Below are positions 51,766-63,940 of a stretch of DNA of 64,000 nt, one piece after another. How positions within the stretch are numbered: the stretch's first letter is position 1; the number at the start of each line of letters is the position of its first letter. Source of the stretch: Strigamia acuminata (taxonomy: Eukaryota > Arthropoda > Chilopoda > Geophilomorpha > Linotaeniidae); NCBI GenBank assembly GCA_949358305.1, contig OX442314.1, positions 14,563,060 through 14,627,059 on the forward strand, read 5' to 3'. Position numbers and translations under genes: made by a program. Below the pieces are notes generated by a model. It was not told the origin of the DNA. It did not search any database and saw only the letters and a list, made by a program, of their open reading frames with translations.

Positions 51766-53489
51766 ATGAGTTTATGGGATATTGCTCTCGAAGAAAGCAA
51801 CAAGAAGGTCAAAGATGGTAGCTACTTGAAATCGATATGTTTAATTATTTAATACACCGATATTTACACACACAGATATTGGGGTTCAAAACGAATCAAC
51901 CATTATCTTTCTGGGAAGCAAAGGAGCGGTAAATTTATCAAAAAAATTAAAATTAAAATATCACGAGAAAAATCATTTTTCAAATAGGGAAAAACTACAA
52001 TAATTTCGCGCTTTTTGAACAAAACCGAAAATCCCAAATCAACCATTGCATTGGAGTACACATATGCGCGACAAAGTAGAAACTCGGCTTTGGTAGAAAA
52101 TAAAAATAATAAAAATATTAATTAATTGCTAAATGACTAATTACTGCAGTGCAAAGATGTTTGCCATATTTGGGAACTGGGTGCGGGCACTCTTCTCACA
52201 AAACTGCTGGAAATTCCAATAACGTCGGAAACAATCGAGTAATTATGGCAGTGGATGTAACCAACCGATGAATAATGATTAAATATTTTTTAAATTGTAG
52301 TTCTCTGAGCATTGTACTCGTGATTGACTTATCTAAACCGAAAGAAATGCTGTACGCACTCGATACACTTCTCAGCACTTTGCGAACCACTTTGGATCAG
52401 GTTCTGTCACATTCTCGTCAGTTAAAGGACAATCAAACGAATAATGTTTGGAAAAAAATCGGAAAAGATCATGCAGTAGGTTGAATTTTGAAAATTTCTA
52501 TATATTTTATATACTACATAAAAATATGATTTTATGTTTCAGGATAGAGCAAATATTGAACCGTTACCAGTGCCTGTGGTAATCTTAGGTGGAAAATACG
52601 ACATTTTTCAAGTTTGTTCAAAATAGTGAATAAAATGCAACGTGTAATGTAAAAACATATTTTTTTTGAAGGATTTTGATCCTGAACACAAAAAGATAAT
52701 TTGTAAAACGTTAAGGTTCATTGCTCATAAGAACGGAGCTGCTTTGCAGGCAAGTTTTACTCGATTTTACTTTACCTCGTATAAACCGTAATTTTTTTTT
52801 TTTAGTTTTGCAGTTCTAAGATAGAAAATTTAGTAAATAAAGCGAAAGTCGTATTTAGTCATTTAGGATTCAACAACCCTTTACCTCCGTAATTTAATGA
52901 GAATTTAAAGAAAACGTCAAAATTAATTTAAAAAATATTCTAACTGTATTTAATAGTCAGTCGGTGTCACAGGATTATAATAAACCAATTATTATTCCGT
53001 TTGGAGCTGATGCGTTCAATCAAATAGGTATTTCTTGACAATAATATTTTTTTTAATGTGACTTTAAAAAAAATAAATATTAAATTATAGACAGCACAGT
53101 TGATTCTACAAATAAAACGTGAGTATTTTATTGTTTATTCGCAACCTAATTGATGATTTTAAAAATTGAATACGTTGCTAATTTTGTAGATCGTTTTCTG
53201 CTTGGAAGAATACATTTGAAACGCACTTTCCTCAGGTTTTTAGTATCTATTATTTAATTTGCACGCACTGATAATTTTTACAATATAATAGGTTTCTGAA
53301 AAGACAATTCTGCCCGATGATCCAGCAAAAGATGCAAATTTCAAAGAACCTGAAGTCGACAAGTTACGAAGTCTCAAGGATGAAGTAAATGTGAAAAACT
53401 CGCATTAATTCATCATTTAATGTTAATATTTCTGTTATTAGGAGCTTCTACGATATCAGCGAATGGAAAAAGGCGTTGGCAAAATTTGA
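51766..53489 (+). CDS. DYNC2LI1: Cytoplasmic dynein 2 light intermediate chain 1
   Basis: About 11 short exons start MSLWDIALEESNKKVKD. The P-loop GSKGAGKTT spans an exon junction near 51930-51990. Then come ALEYTYARQSR, HIWELGAGTLLTKLLEIPIT, SLSIVLVIDLSKPKEMLYAL, VVILGGKYDIFQDFDPEHKK and the C-terminal helical part ending KDEELLRYQRMEKGVGKI. This is the light intermediate chain of the intraflagellar-transport dynein that carries cargo from ciliary tip to base; in arthropods it implies ciliated sensory cells or sperm. Ras-like fold with a kept nucleotide-binding loop. Tail shorter than DYNC1LI, as expected. Confidence 0.93.
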
Positions 53490-54992
53490 AAAATATGTTT
53501 ATAAACAAAACAAATGTATTTACGAATTTATTTATACCAATAAAAACAATTTTAAAAAAATCTTTCGCCTATTCAACAAGAGGTGGCAATCAATGTTTGT
53601 GACGTAACTGCGCAAGCGCACAAACGTCCTTGAGCAGCGATGGGGTTTTGGATGGGTAATTTGTTGCAACGAGTTTGATTGCAGATGTTCATTTATGTTC
53701 AAATTTAATTAGCTAAGTTTGTTTAAACAAAAAAAGCACGCGCACATATCGAACCGATTGCAAGGAAGGATTACATATACCGCAGCAAATTCTTGCTGGA
53801 AATATTGAACGAATTAAACGACGAAGGTAAGTTACAATTTGAGACTAGTGCTAAGCCTAACGGTTGGTTCATTGCCGGTTATTTTTATCTAATCATGCCG
53901 GGTCAAATTAATTAAAAGCAAAAAGAGAACGATTGTCGAGTTATTAATTAACGCTTTTATTTTCAGCGGTATATATCGAGTATGCGATGGCCAACGAAAG
54001 AAATGAGGTCCTGCTTTAAATGCCTATAATGACACGGATTTGTGTGAAAGTTGCAAGATCTAGGCCAAATTTGTCCTACCTGCGAAGCAGTCGAGCGTAG
54101 GTAATTTTTATTTAACGAGATTTTATTTGTGCATTTATTTGTTTATTATACAAATTTGGTTAAGGGCTCTGGGTGTGGCGGTTGGTTTTATCTTCGACAA
54201 AAGTATTAATGGCATTTGCTGCTGTTTGTTGACATTTGAAATAGAAAATTTTTAATTATTTTTTTTTAAATTTTATAAATTTTTTATTTTTTATTTTTAT
54301 TTTTTTTTTTGGCCATTAGTTACACTTATGTGATTTATTACGAACCGACCTCTGGGTTTATAAAGTGGAAAAACAAATTGCAACAAGTTCGAGTTTATTG
54401 TGTAAATATTACTCGGAAAAAAAACTGGTATATGAGTATTACAAATTTCATTCTTTATAGCCATGAAAGGTAAAAATATTTCCCACTGTAAACTTGTTTT
54501 TGACCCCGAAGTTTAATTAAATAGTTTGTTTTTAAAAATAAATTTCATTTCACACTGAAAAACTTTCGAATTTTTAAACGAAATAATCCGTTTCACTTGT
54601 TTTGCATAAAAGGGTATTGAACCGATTTTTACGCAATAAAAATCCTACTTAATTTAGCCTCATAAAATCTAATTCGAAACCCATCGTTTCTAACCATCAT
54701 TTAACCTCAAAAATACGATTTAAAAAAAAAAAACTTTCCTGTTGAAATAAAAACCCACAAAAGGTGAAATTAGTAATTTTTTTTATATTGTCAATGTCTC
54801 GTATAAGTTGTGACGTCATCGAGTGAATAGGCGCTGTGGCTGTGGCGGAAAGCCAGTCAAAGCAGCAGGTAACACGCTAGCAGATTACAGGAATCTCAAA
54901 CCCAAACCTCAATATCGCGGGATTAGTCGTGTGATAAACGTATAAAAACAATTCCAATTCGTTCTCAACACAAATACATCTCGTTAATCGTA
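53490..54992. other. Intergenic region with a possible degenerate exon pair, then the numb 5' UTR
   Basis: Two exon-like segments, about 53730-53826 (ending in a good GTAAGT donor) and about 53967-54100 (after TTTTCAG), can be spliced, but the joined frame is interrupted by TGA/TAG within a Cys-rich stretch (CESCK, CPTC in different frames). I do not recognise the protein, and call it at most a decayed fragment. 54240-54780 is AT-rich without signal. 54800-54992 is GC-richer and is the likely numb promoter and leader. Confidence 0.35.
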
Positions 54993-57900
54993 ATGGGAAT
55001 AGCGAAATACTTCCAAAGGAAGGCTAGAAGTGCGGGCAAGGTAAGTTGTAGCTCCAAGTAATCTTTTCTCCCCAATGGAGGCTGTTTCTTCAAGGTTGTT
55101 TCATGCTTAATTGGTTCCTGTTTCCCTCAGTTTGTATTTGGTTTGGAAATTTTTTATTTTTTTTTGTTCAACTTTTTGGAAGTTTAATTATTTTTCTACA
55201 ATTAAAGTGGAGATTGAATGATAAATCCCACTTGTTGAAACTTTATTATTTTTTTGGGTTAAGGCCCCTCCCTTTTTCCAAATGAATAACTTAAGGCGAA
55301 CAACGAATTTGATGATTACGACATTTCGCAATCTGGCATGCTAACTAATCAAGGATGTAGTTTTCGACAAGGTTTTAATTTTAGTCGGGGTCGACGAGAA
55401 AATTGAATTTTTTATGATATTTTTTTTTTTAAATATTGTTTTTCGATATTTAGTTGACATTTTTGAATTTTTTGTTTCAGTTAGTACGAATGGACCGCTT
55501 AAGGCGGAGCTTAAGGGAGAGTTTTCGACGAAAGAAGGAACATGTACCCGAGTGCAGTAAACCACACCAATGGCAATCGGACGAGGCTGCCGTTAGATCA
55601 GGGACGTGCAATTTTGCTGTTAAAGTATGGTCTAAAAATATTTTTTTATTTCTTTGATAATTTTTATCTTTTTCTTTTAGTATTTGGGTTGCGTTGAAGT
55701 ATTCGAATCGAGGGGAATGCAAGTATGCGAGGAAGCCTTGAAATTACTTCGGGTATGTTTTCGAAGAAAAGTAATCCGAGTGATAGCACTTGGAACTGAG
55801 ACAGTTTTTTTTTCTGTTTTGATTAAAGTTAATTAAATAAATGTTTGCTAAATGACATAATTATTGATGTTGGTTTTAAAGATGATATTTTATCTTGTGG
55901 AATGTTAAGTTGCTGTTTTTTTTTTGTTTTTTTTTAATATTATATAATATTATGGTCTTGCATTAAACAAAGAATTTCAAGGTTATGCGGTGTAATTCAT
56001 AACGATGTTGTTTATCATTGCAGAATTCCAGACGAAGACCTATCAAGGGTATTTTGTATGTCACTGGTGATGGATTAAGGGTTGTGGAAGATGAAACTAA
56101 AGTAGTAAATCTATTTCGAATGTTTTGTTTTCAATGTATAACCGAGTTTGATGTTTTTTTTAGGGATTAATCGTAGATCAGACGATAGAGAAGGTGTCGT
56201 TTTGCGCGCCGGATAGAAATCACGATCGAGGATTTTCGTACATTTGTCGGGACGGAACGACTCGGCGTTGGATGTGCCATGGGTTTTTAGCCGTAAAAGA
56301 TTCGGTGAGCCGAATTTTGTGTGTGTTTTTTTTTTATATAATCGGTTTAAAATTTTTATGATAGGGGGAAAGACTCAGCCATGCAGTTGGTTGTGCCTTT
56401 GCTGCTTGTCTGGAGCGCAAGCAAAAGAGGGACAAGGAATGTGGAGTCACGATGACCTTTGACCCCAATAACTCGACCTTTACACGCACGGGATCTTTTA
56501 GGCAAACATCTCTGACAGAACGCATGCAGGACCCTCAAGAATGTAAACCGGCAGGTAACAGATTTAAGAAAGATTTTTAAAAAAATGGGTTTGATTTTGG
56601 AAAATTTTGTTTTAGATCCTCCACCGGTCAAACAAGTGCACAATCCTTTCGCTATCGAGAGACCTCATGCGACGCCCATGATGCTTCAACGCCAAGGATC
56701 TTTTCGTGGATTTAGCCAACTAAGTCAGAGTTCACCATTTAAGCGCCAGTTGTCCCTAAGGCTGAACGAGTTACCGTCAACGCTTGAGAGACAACGATCG
56801 CTGTCGTTGGAATCTTCAGATTTCTCACGAGAGAATGGACCAGGTTCGGACGCATGATGGAATCTTCACAATTTCCGTTTTTCTATTTTATTTGGTTTCG
56901 ATTGAATTATATGTATTTTTTTGAAAGAATGGATACATTAGTTAATAGATTATTAACCAAAACAACTAATATTTGTGTTAGTCGATTTTGGGTAGTCATT
57001 AAAACAATTGTTTACAGAGAGTCCGCAACTTCCTCCTCGTACAACGCGAGATCGACTCCATTCATTGCCGAATGCAGTAAATAGTGAGTTTACTGACAAT
57101 ATTAACCCTCATTTAACGTCCCTAGATATGCTGCATGTGTATATGATTGAGTGATTGTTGCTTATTTTAATTTTTCTTGAGGTTATTTTGGAATATCGAA
57201 CCATTTGATTGATTTTTTTGTTTTTGTTTCTTTTTTTAGTGAGTCCAATAATGGAAGGCTCTCCCGTGATTGACAAACAAGACACAATTAGTGCCATGTG
57301 TCAGCAAGTGTCGCAAGGGTTATCGTTTCTGTCAAACACGGACGATCCGTTCGTCAGATCAATGAATCAGCCAGCAGGAAGTCCAGCCCTAGCGGCGCTG
57401 CAGACACAATATAACGCCAATGTGTCAAAACAGCCGTTCATTTCTCAAGCGAGGCAACCGGCCTTCACGGCTATGAGTAACAGTGTGGTACCGCAATCCT
57501 ACATCGGTTCAGTCTACATGAGCCAGACGTCTGCGATTAATACTATGAATTCACAACCAGTTAATCCAGGTAATAGAAGTTGTGAAATTATAGGTGTTGC
57601 TACAATTTTATTTCATCTTCCATTTGTTTATTTTATTTATTTATTTGTTTATTTTTGTTTTTTTTCACTTTTAAAGCACGAAGTATGTAATTTACATTAT
57701 TTTTTACTTTTTTTTAGGACGTGGATAGAACGGTCATCTTGATTATTTTTCGTTTGTTGCATGTTTGAATGTGCTTTTACCACAAATCCACTTTTAATTG
57801 CTTAGAATTTGTTATTTTTTGATTGAGGCAAAATTATTTTATTTGGCATTTGAGCGATTGAAAGAGGATTTGATGTTTGTTTCGTTTGAGCATGTGTGCG

Positions 57901-58467
57901 ATGTGAATTAAAATTGGTGTCAATGCAATGCTTATTTTAATCATTTCAGTTGCTCTCACTAATCCACTTTTTTTTTCTTTTTTTTTTTCTTTTTTTTTTT
58001 TTCTGTTCTCTTTGATTTTCTCATTTTCAGTTGGAATGGCCATTAATCAGCCATCGATAACGAACCCTTGGAGCCAAGCTTTAATAGTGTCCGAGGCTGT
58101 TGCTGCTACCTCTGCAGCCGAAGCATGGCTCGCATCTGCAGAATCTATTCCTAAATCTGCATCGAACCCATGTGATCTCTTTGTCGCCAATCAGTTTAAT
58201 GGTGAAATTTCATCCATAGGGCAACAACCTGCCGGATCTGTCATGGCTGCACCGTCACCACGCAGAGCGCCTCACCTAGCTCAACTGCGCAGTCAATCGT
58301 TGGGAGACGCGCCTTCCAACCTACCAAAAACAGAACCATGGTCCAATGGCACGAGTTCGCGTGACCCGTTTGATGCGGAATGGGCCGCACTGGCCGCAAC
58401 CAGGTCTCAGACTAGTACAAATCCGTTTCAACAAAATTCTATGAAAGCGTTTGAGGTGAAGTTATAA
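54993..58467 (+). CDS. numb: Numb, endocytic adaptor and Notch antagonist
   Basis: Exon 1 (54993-55040) encodes [16 protein letters not shown]; exon 2 starts at 55481 with [20 protein letters not shown], so the internal ATG at 55490 gives the shorter form seen in other animals. The PTB domain follows: [58 protein letters not shown] and [19 protein letters not shown]. Next is a NumbF-type region ([17 protein letters not shown]), a Ser-rich middle, and C-terminal endocytic motifs: DPFDAEW (AP-2 alpha-ear binding) and NPFQ (EH-domain binding). The protein is segregated to one daughter in asymmetric division and blocks Notch signalling by endocytosis. The PTB domain is very close to insect Numb, the best clue to the organism. 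Confidence 0.97.
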
Positions 58468-60314
58468 CAAAAGTTTGGATACGATCACAAAACAGGTAAA
58501 TATGGTCATCTGTCGCTGAGATAATTTCAGCTGAACGATAAATGTAACCGAACATACACGAGCGAACTTGTTAAAACGTGATTTGTACTGTAAGAGATGA
58601 TCGCAGTTTGCCATCACAAACCACATCTTGGGCGTACTTAAATCACATTACGAAATTAGGGGAGCCAAAAGCAACAAAACTGAAATACCTTGATGTTGTA
58701 TTTTAACTGGAAATAGTGAATTTTTTTTTGTTTTTTTTTATATTTTATATTTTTTAATTTTTTTTTGTTTGGTTTTTTTTAAAAAGAAAATCAAATTTGT
58801 TTGTTAGAAATTCGAATTTTTGGACGAATTAGTTAAAAGGATTATTTAAAAGATGGAAAAAAAAGTGTTACAAACGAAAACCATAGCAATTAAGTGTACA
58901 TATTCACGAAAGTTGTATTAAAAAATGACACTGCTGTATACTACAGACAACTGGTGTAAATTAAGTCCAATTAAATTTTCTAGGGTGTACTAATTAATTT
59001 ACTGTTGACTAAATAGGTATGCATACGTCATCTATTGTGTAGATTATGTGCAAAATACCAAACCAAGAGGTAGCTATGGCGTACTTGATCTGCTGCCTTA
59101 TATGTATGTAATATAAATTGGTTTGCAGTGAGTATGTTTTGTAGGAAATGTTTGCTACCTTTGTAGCTTATTATTTTTTTATATATATTTAATAACATTA
59201 ATAATTATTTGTGAAATTGTGCTAAGCACTACACATGGGGTGGTAATGTCACCCATTTTTGTTTGTTAATTAATGATTTGCAGCAGTTAAAGCGTGTTTT
59301 CTTTCACCTTTTATTTGTTTCTTTGAGTACAGATAAGTTTGCATTCCAATTTTTCAATATTTTGTATAGCAATTGTTCAATGGTCTTTATTAGAGAAGAA
59401 ATAAAATGTGCAGTTTACGAACTTATATTAGTCATGTAAACAGTTTTTAAGCATTAATAAATGTCAAATTTAAAAGTTAAAGACAGACCATTGACTAGGG
59501 AGCTGATATCAATTGATATCGTGAGAAAATCATCGCCATATACAAAAAAGGATCTGATTTTTATTTTTACAGCATTTTATATAATTATTATTGAACGTTT
59601 TGTTTAGTTTGTGCTGAGATTTCTCGAGTAAATGGGCATGGAAAAAAGGGTGACATTCCACAATCATTCTGAGCTTAGTTAAACTATCATAATCTTAGGC
59701 TTGTAACAATATTTTAATATTTGGGCGAATTGTTTTTGCACAAAAAATTGTAAATTTTTGCAAGAAGTTGATGTTGATATTACGACAAGATAATTTATTT
59801 GTTTTAAGGCTGACATGATGCATAATATTGCTACGTATTGTTCGATATGGTTGAGACAGCAAAAATATGTACTTATGGGTTTTTGAGGATCTGTTCTGAT
59901 GCTGTTAACTATTGTATGTAAACATGGCACGAATAAAATAATCCGATGCGATTTGATCTGGTGTCGTGTTATTTTAAGTTACGATAGAATAACATGTGCA
60001 ACAGGTTTTAACATGGAACAATAGTTTATCCCTTCTAATTTACAATGGTTGAAGTAACAAGTAGTTATTATTAATAGTTAAACATTCCCATTAATATGAA
60101 TTATAACTTATAAAGAACTTTACAATAGTTTATGGTAATGCCAGTGATATTTACAGCAAGTATACACAGAAACAAAAATTCAGGTTTGTACTTAATCCGT
60201 TGTTTAAACAGTCGTAGTAAATAAATAAATCTATTTTAATCATAACATGCTTGTAATCTAACATCAGGAATATTTTGATATATAACATGGGACAGTCGAG
60301 CTCTCTTCTATACT
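58468..60314. other. numb 3' UTR and intergenic DNA
   Basis: AT-rich, without coding frames that resemble a protein. Several AATAAA signals occur (about 59400, 59456 and 59933), suggesting a long numb 3' UTR with alternative ends. A perfect 16-bp palindrome GATATCAATTGATATC lies at 59505-59520. The IkB gene converges from the other side, with its stop at 60315. Confidence 0.5.
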
Positions 60315-62798
60315 TCACCACGCGACAGGTTGTCCATTTATCATGAAATCGGATTTTTCCTGATTGTCAGTCAACTGAAAATATTTATGAAAAAAATTAG
60401 TTGCATTAGTCTTCAATTTGTGAAGGATAATTATTATCAAATTAGTGCTAAATTAGCTGGGATTTTCCAATATCAGTTCACTGCCGGAACGGAAATTCCA
60501 AAATAGAAGACACGCGAAGGGGGAAAAAAGTTAAAAATAATTTCAATATTAATTTTCTAAAATGGGAATAAAAATATTTTTAGCTTAATGTGAAACATTT
60601 TTGTGATAGCGATTAAATTGCTCTTTACAAATTATCTTAACGAGTGTTGCAATTAATTTGGAAAAACCCAGAGCAAAAAAAACAACATTTATTTAGCATT
60701 GCCTTTTCGGTTCATTTAACGAATAAATAATACACACCATTTCTTCAATGCTGGAGTCATCAGATTCCCAATCAGAATAAATCGCCCCTTGTAGGTTTAA
60801 CATGTCCTTTATTTTCTGATTTCGGACAACATCCGCTAATTGGATCGGTGATAAACCAGCAAAAGTTCGAAGATGAATATTTGCTTTGCAATTTATGCTG
60901 ATCAATTCCGTTAAACCAACATCTTCCATTTCCACTGCAAAGTGGAGCGCCGTACGGCCGCTTTTGCCTTCCTATAAAGATACGGTAAACAAAAAAATGA
61001 AATTTATAACATAACAGTGCAATTAAGATTGAAAAACAGATTGTTTTCTTACCCTGGCATTGATATCGGCTCCTGCGCTGTGCAACAACTTGAGTATTTC
61101 AACATGTTTGCAAATAGTTGCCAAATGAATACACGTTTGACCTATAATTTAGAAAAATAAAAGAAAAAAAAAACCTTCGGTAAGTAAACAAATATTCATG
61201 ACCTACTTTCACCATGGGGTTTTTCCCAAACATGTTTCCCAAATTTTTATCTTTTGTCAAACATTTATGTCTTTAAAGCTCGGGTTAAACAAATTGCACA
61301 TAGAGGAAATATAAGTCAATTACATAACTGAAGGATATTTATTCTTGAGCAATACCAATCTTTATAATCGATTCTCGAATTATTTAATTCGGTTTAACGA
61401 CACATTCGCAAAAAATTTCGTTTTCTTAACAAAATCATGAATCATCAAGGACATAATTCTTAGTAAAACTCAAGATAAAGCGTCATGTAACCACAACTAG
61501 TTGTAGAATTCAACAACAGCTTTATTCGACTACTGAATGATCTCAGAATCATGATGTAAATAAAACCAAAATGGCATAACTTAGTTAGTCATAGTCACAC
61601 ACCTCCAACTTCAATGTTAGTCATAACATGACACAATTAATTGAAATAAATTTTTGTTTTAGGAAAAATCACATGTAAACACTTTAATGTGATATCAAAT
61701 CCTTATCTTACCGTCATAATTTCGCAATTCCAAATTCTGTGTTTTCCCATAATTTTTCCATTGATCTCCTAAATTATTCAGAGGTCGAGATGTGCCCATT
61801 TCTTGGAAAACTAACGGTCGTAACAATTCCTCAACACTCAGATAATCCCCCATTTTACAGGCCAAATGCAGCGGCGTATTCCCGCTGCAGTCCCTCATTT
61901 CGAGCAGAGCACCGTGAACGACTAATTTTCGAACTACCTTTGGCTGTCCCACGAGAACCGCTATGTGCAAGGGAGTCTAAAAAACGAACAAAATTAATAT
62001 CCCATCATTTAATTACCACTGTAATTTAATTCTTACCTGGCGAAAATTATTTTGCAGGTTTAAAAACGCCGGATGCGGCGCACTGTTGATAAGATTTGAT
62101 ATTACGTCGTGCATTTCTCGAATTATTACTAAATGAAGAAACCTATAAATAAAAAATTAAATTAATTATTTCTATTCTATCGTATCTATTTTGCAAAAAA
62201 AAAAAATCACGTACGTGTCACCATCCTCATCCTGTTTGAATGCTTCATACCAGAAATTAACTTGCGATGACCCAACCACGTTTGAAGTTGAACTGGCACT
62301 TTTTTGCAGTTTCTGTTCGCTTAAATTTAATCTAGAAAATTTATCCGACACGTCGGACGACGGTGATGTGTCGCCACTCAGTGGTTTGTACGGGATATAC
62401 GACGAGCCGACGGGTTCAGTGCCCGATGCTAACTTGAAGTATTGACGTTGTTGAGGCCACGTCGATCGATTCGGATCGATGCACACATTTTTGCTAGGTG
62501 AAAAACTGTCTTTTGGGTTGTTGAATAGTCGAGTATAACTGACATTTGAGCTTTCCTCCGACATAAAACGTTCCCCGAACGAATCAAATCCCGAATCAGT
62601 TCTGCTTTCGTAACGTACGCCTTCTTCAGATACTTTAGTTGTTGGCATTGTGCAACTGCCATCTCTAGCGATGAGTTTATCCGCAAAATTTGCATGATAA
62701 TCTTCTCCTTTCTTCTCTATTTGCGCACAATCTGCTACAATTTCGTCGTCGTCGTCGTCAGAAAAACCGCCCGATGTCGACGTGGAGCGACGATACAT
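60315..62798 (-). CDS. cactus: NF-kappa-B inhibitor, Cactus/IkB-alpha type
   Basis: Six coding exons (62215-62798, 62037-62142, 61712-61976, 61053-61141, 60738-60971, 60315-60374) give 445 aa. The N-terminal ~190 residues are disordered and carry RTDSGFDSFGE, a DSGxxS phosphodegron like that cut loose by IKK and SCF-bTrCP. Ankyrin repeats follow: TFLHLVIIREMHDVISNLI, TPLHIAVLVGQPKVVRKLVV, NTPLHLACKMGDYLSVEELL, TCIHLATICKHVEILKLLHS, RTALHFAVEMEDVGLTELI. The end is acidic and PEST-like (SDWESDDSSIEEM). The protein holds Rel/Dorsal factors in the cytoplasm until Toll or similar signals destroy it. If the last intron is retained, the tail changes to VCIIYSLNEPKRQC. Two kB sites lie upstream. Confidence 0.95.
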
Positions 62799-62939
62799 GT
62801 TTAAATCACTGGATAATCCTTTCGAATTCTAATGCGAGAGAAGAATCCAAATTGAAAAATTGAATAACTGAATAAACAAATAAACAAATCCCACGGTTTG
62901 TTAATGAATCGACTTGTCCTTGGTTTGATGCTTTCTTAC

Positions 62940-63005
62940 CTTGGTAAACTGCTGCGTGTCCTTTATACGGAGTTTAATGAATTCCCCTAGTTTACAAGCG
63001 AAGGT
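62940..63005 (-). other. Probable 5' exon of the IkB gene, open in frame but without ATG
   Basis: Good acceptor (TTTTGACAG) and donor (AAG|GTAAG) bound 66 bases that join to an acceptor at 62828. The 22 codons are open and stay in frame through ten more codons to the ATG at 62798, but contain no ATG. It is either a 5' UTR exon or, if an upstream exon supplies an ATG, part of a longer isoform. Confidence 0.5.
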
Positions 63006-63047
63006 CTGTCAAAAGAATGGAATTTCATCGATCCCCGCAAAAGTTTA

Positions 63048-63058
63048 GGGAAAAACCC
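63048..63058. promoter_or_regulatory. kB/Dorsal-type site GGGAAAAACCC
   Basis: GGG-A5-CCC fits the Dorsal/Rel consensus GGG(W)4-5CCM on both strands. It lies 250 bp upstream of the IkB start codon, just upstream of its putative 5' exon (62940-63005). Confidence 0.7.
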
Positions 63059-63143
63059 ACGGGAAGTGTAGCACGCAATCAGCGAGCAGATTAATCTCCT
63101 CTCGAAGCAGAACGGAACAGCCAGTCCGAGTGCTTGTTTGGGT

Positions 63144-63154
63144 GGGGAATCCCC
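63144..63154. promoter_or_regulatory. kB site GGGGAATCCCC
   Basis: Near-perfect palindrome that matches the NF-kB consensus GGGRNWYYCC. It sits 86 bp from the site at 63048-63058 in the interval between the divergent IkB and SETD3 genes. Confidence 0.75.
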
Positions 63155-63597
63155 AGCCTTTTAGCTTCGGGCTCACGTTGATTGCTTAAAACGGGAAAGG
63201 GAAGCTCTTGTTTCTTTGCAAGGGCTAAGGGTTTTTTACCCATTTCGCGAACTTGTGTACTTTAAACTTTATTTATCCAGAATGATCTTTATGTGATAAG
63301 CCTGTTCGTTAGTACACTCAGACTCTGATACAGTGTTGACTTTTTATTTCGGTTTAGCCATTTGTGTTAGAAAGTTTAGATTTTTCTAAATTAAATTATC
63401 AAATTGTTGAATAAATTTAATCTTTTATTTTCACATTGTTTCCAACGTTTCTGTTTCGTTCTATTTATAAAGAAGGAATTACAATTTTCGACCAATCGGA
63501 ATCGTTGCTGAGCTATGTGCGCCGTAGAAAGATGGCGAACTCCATGTTGCGAGCTTTGAGATTATCTTAAAGAGGAATGTTTTAATCGCTGTTGAGT

Positions 63598-63940
63598 ATG
63601 GGGAAGAAAAGCCGACGCAATGTGCCTCAAACTAAAAACTCGAACCTATGTGCTCCTAAATTGTCGTCTAAAATGAAACGAAGGTTAAATGACATTGTGG
63701 AGGAACTATTAAGATGTAAGTCACGACAGATGTAAGTTAAGACCTATTTTTAGGTCGCTACAAAAATTAACAAAATGTCATTATACGTAAAATTCAATTA
63801 TTTTTTCCTTCTTTTTTTATGTTGGGGTTATTGAGTTCAATTTTTATTTTTATTTTCAGTGTGCACCACCATTACTTTTGAATGGGACAATTACGTGGAA
63901 ATATACGGAAAACTTAAGGAAATAATTGAAATAGAAAAAG
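63598..63940 (+). CDS. SETD3: SETD3-like actin-histidine N-methyltransferase, N-terminal exons, partial at 3' end
   Basis: Exon 1 (63598-63715) starts MGKKSRRNVPQTKNS and contains KRRLNDIVEELLR; exon 2 (63860-63940) reads CTTITFEWDNYVEIYGKLKE. The opening MGKKSR, the following helix ending ELL-x-C and the E/FW-x-x-YV-x-I motif match the start of SETD3, which methylates His73 of actin. The SET and Rubisco-substrate-binding domains are beyond the window. A short upstream frame starts at 63533 (ATGGCGAACTCC) and ends after 12 codons, within an AAGATGGCG element of YY1 type. The call rests on only about 66 residues. Confidence 0.75.
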
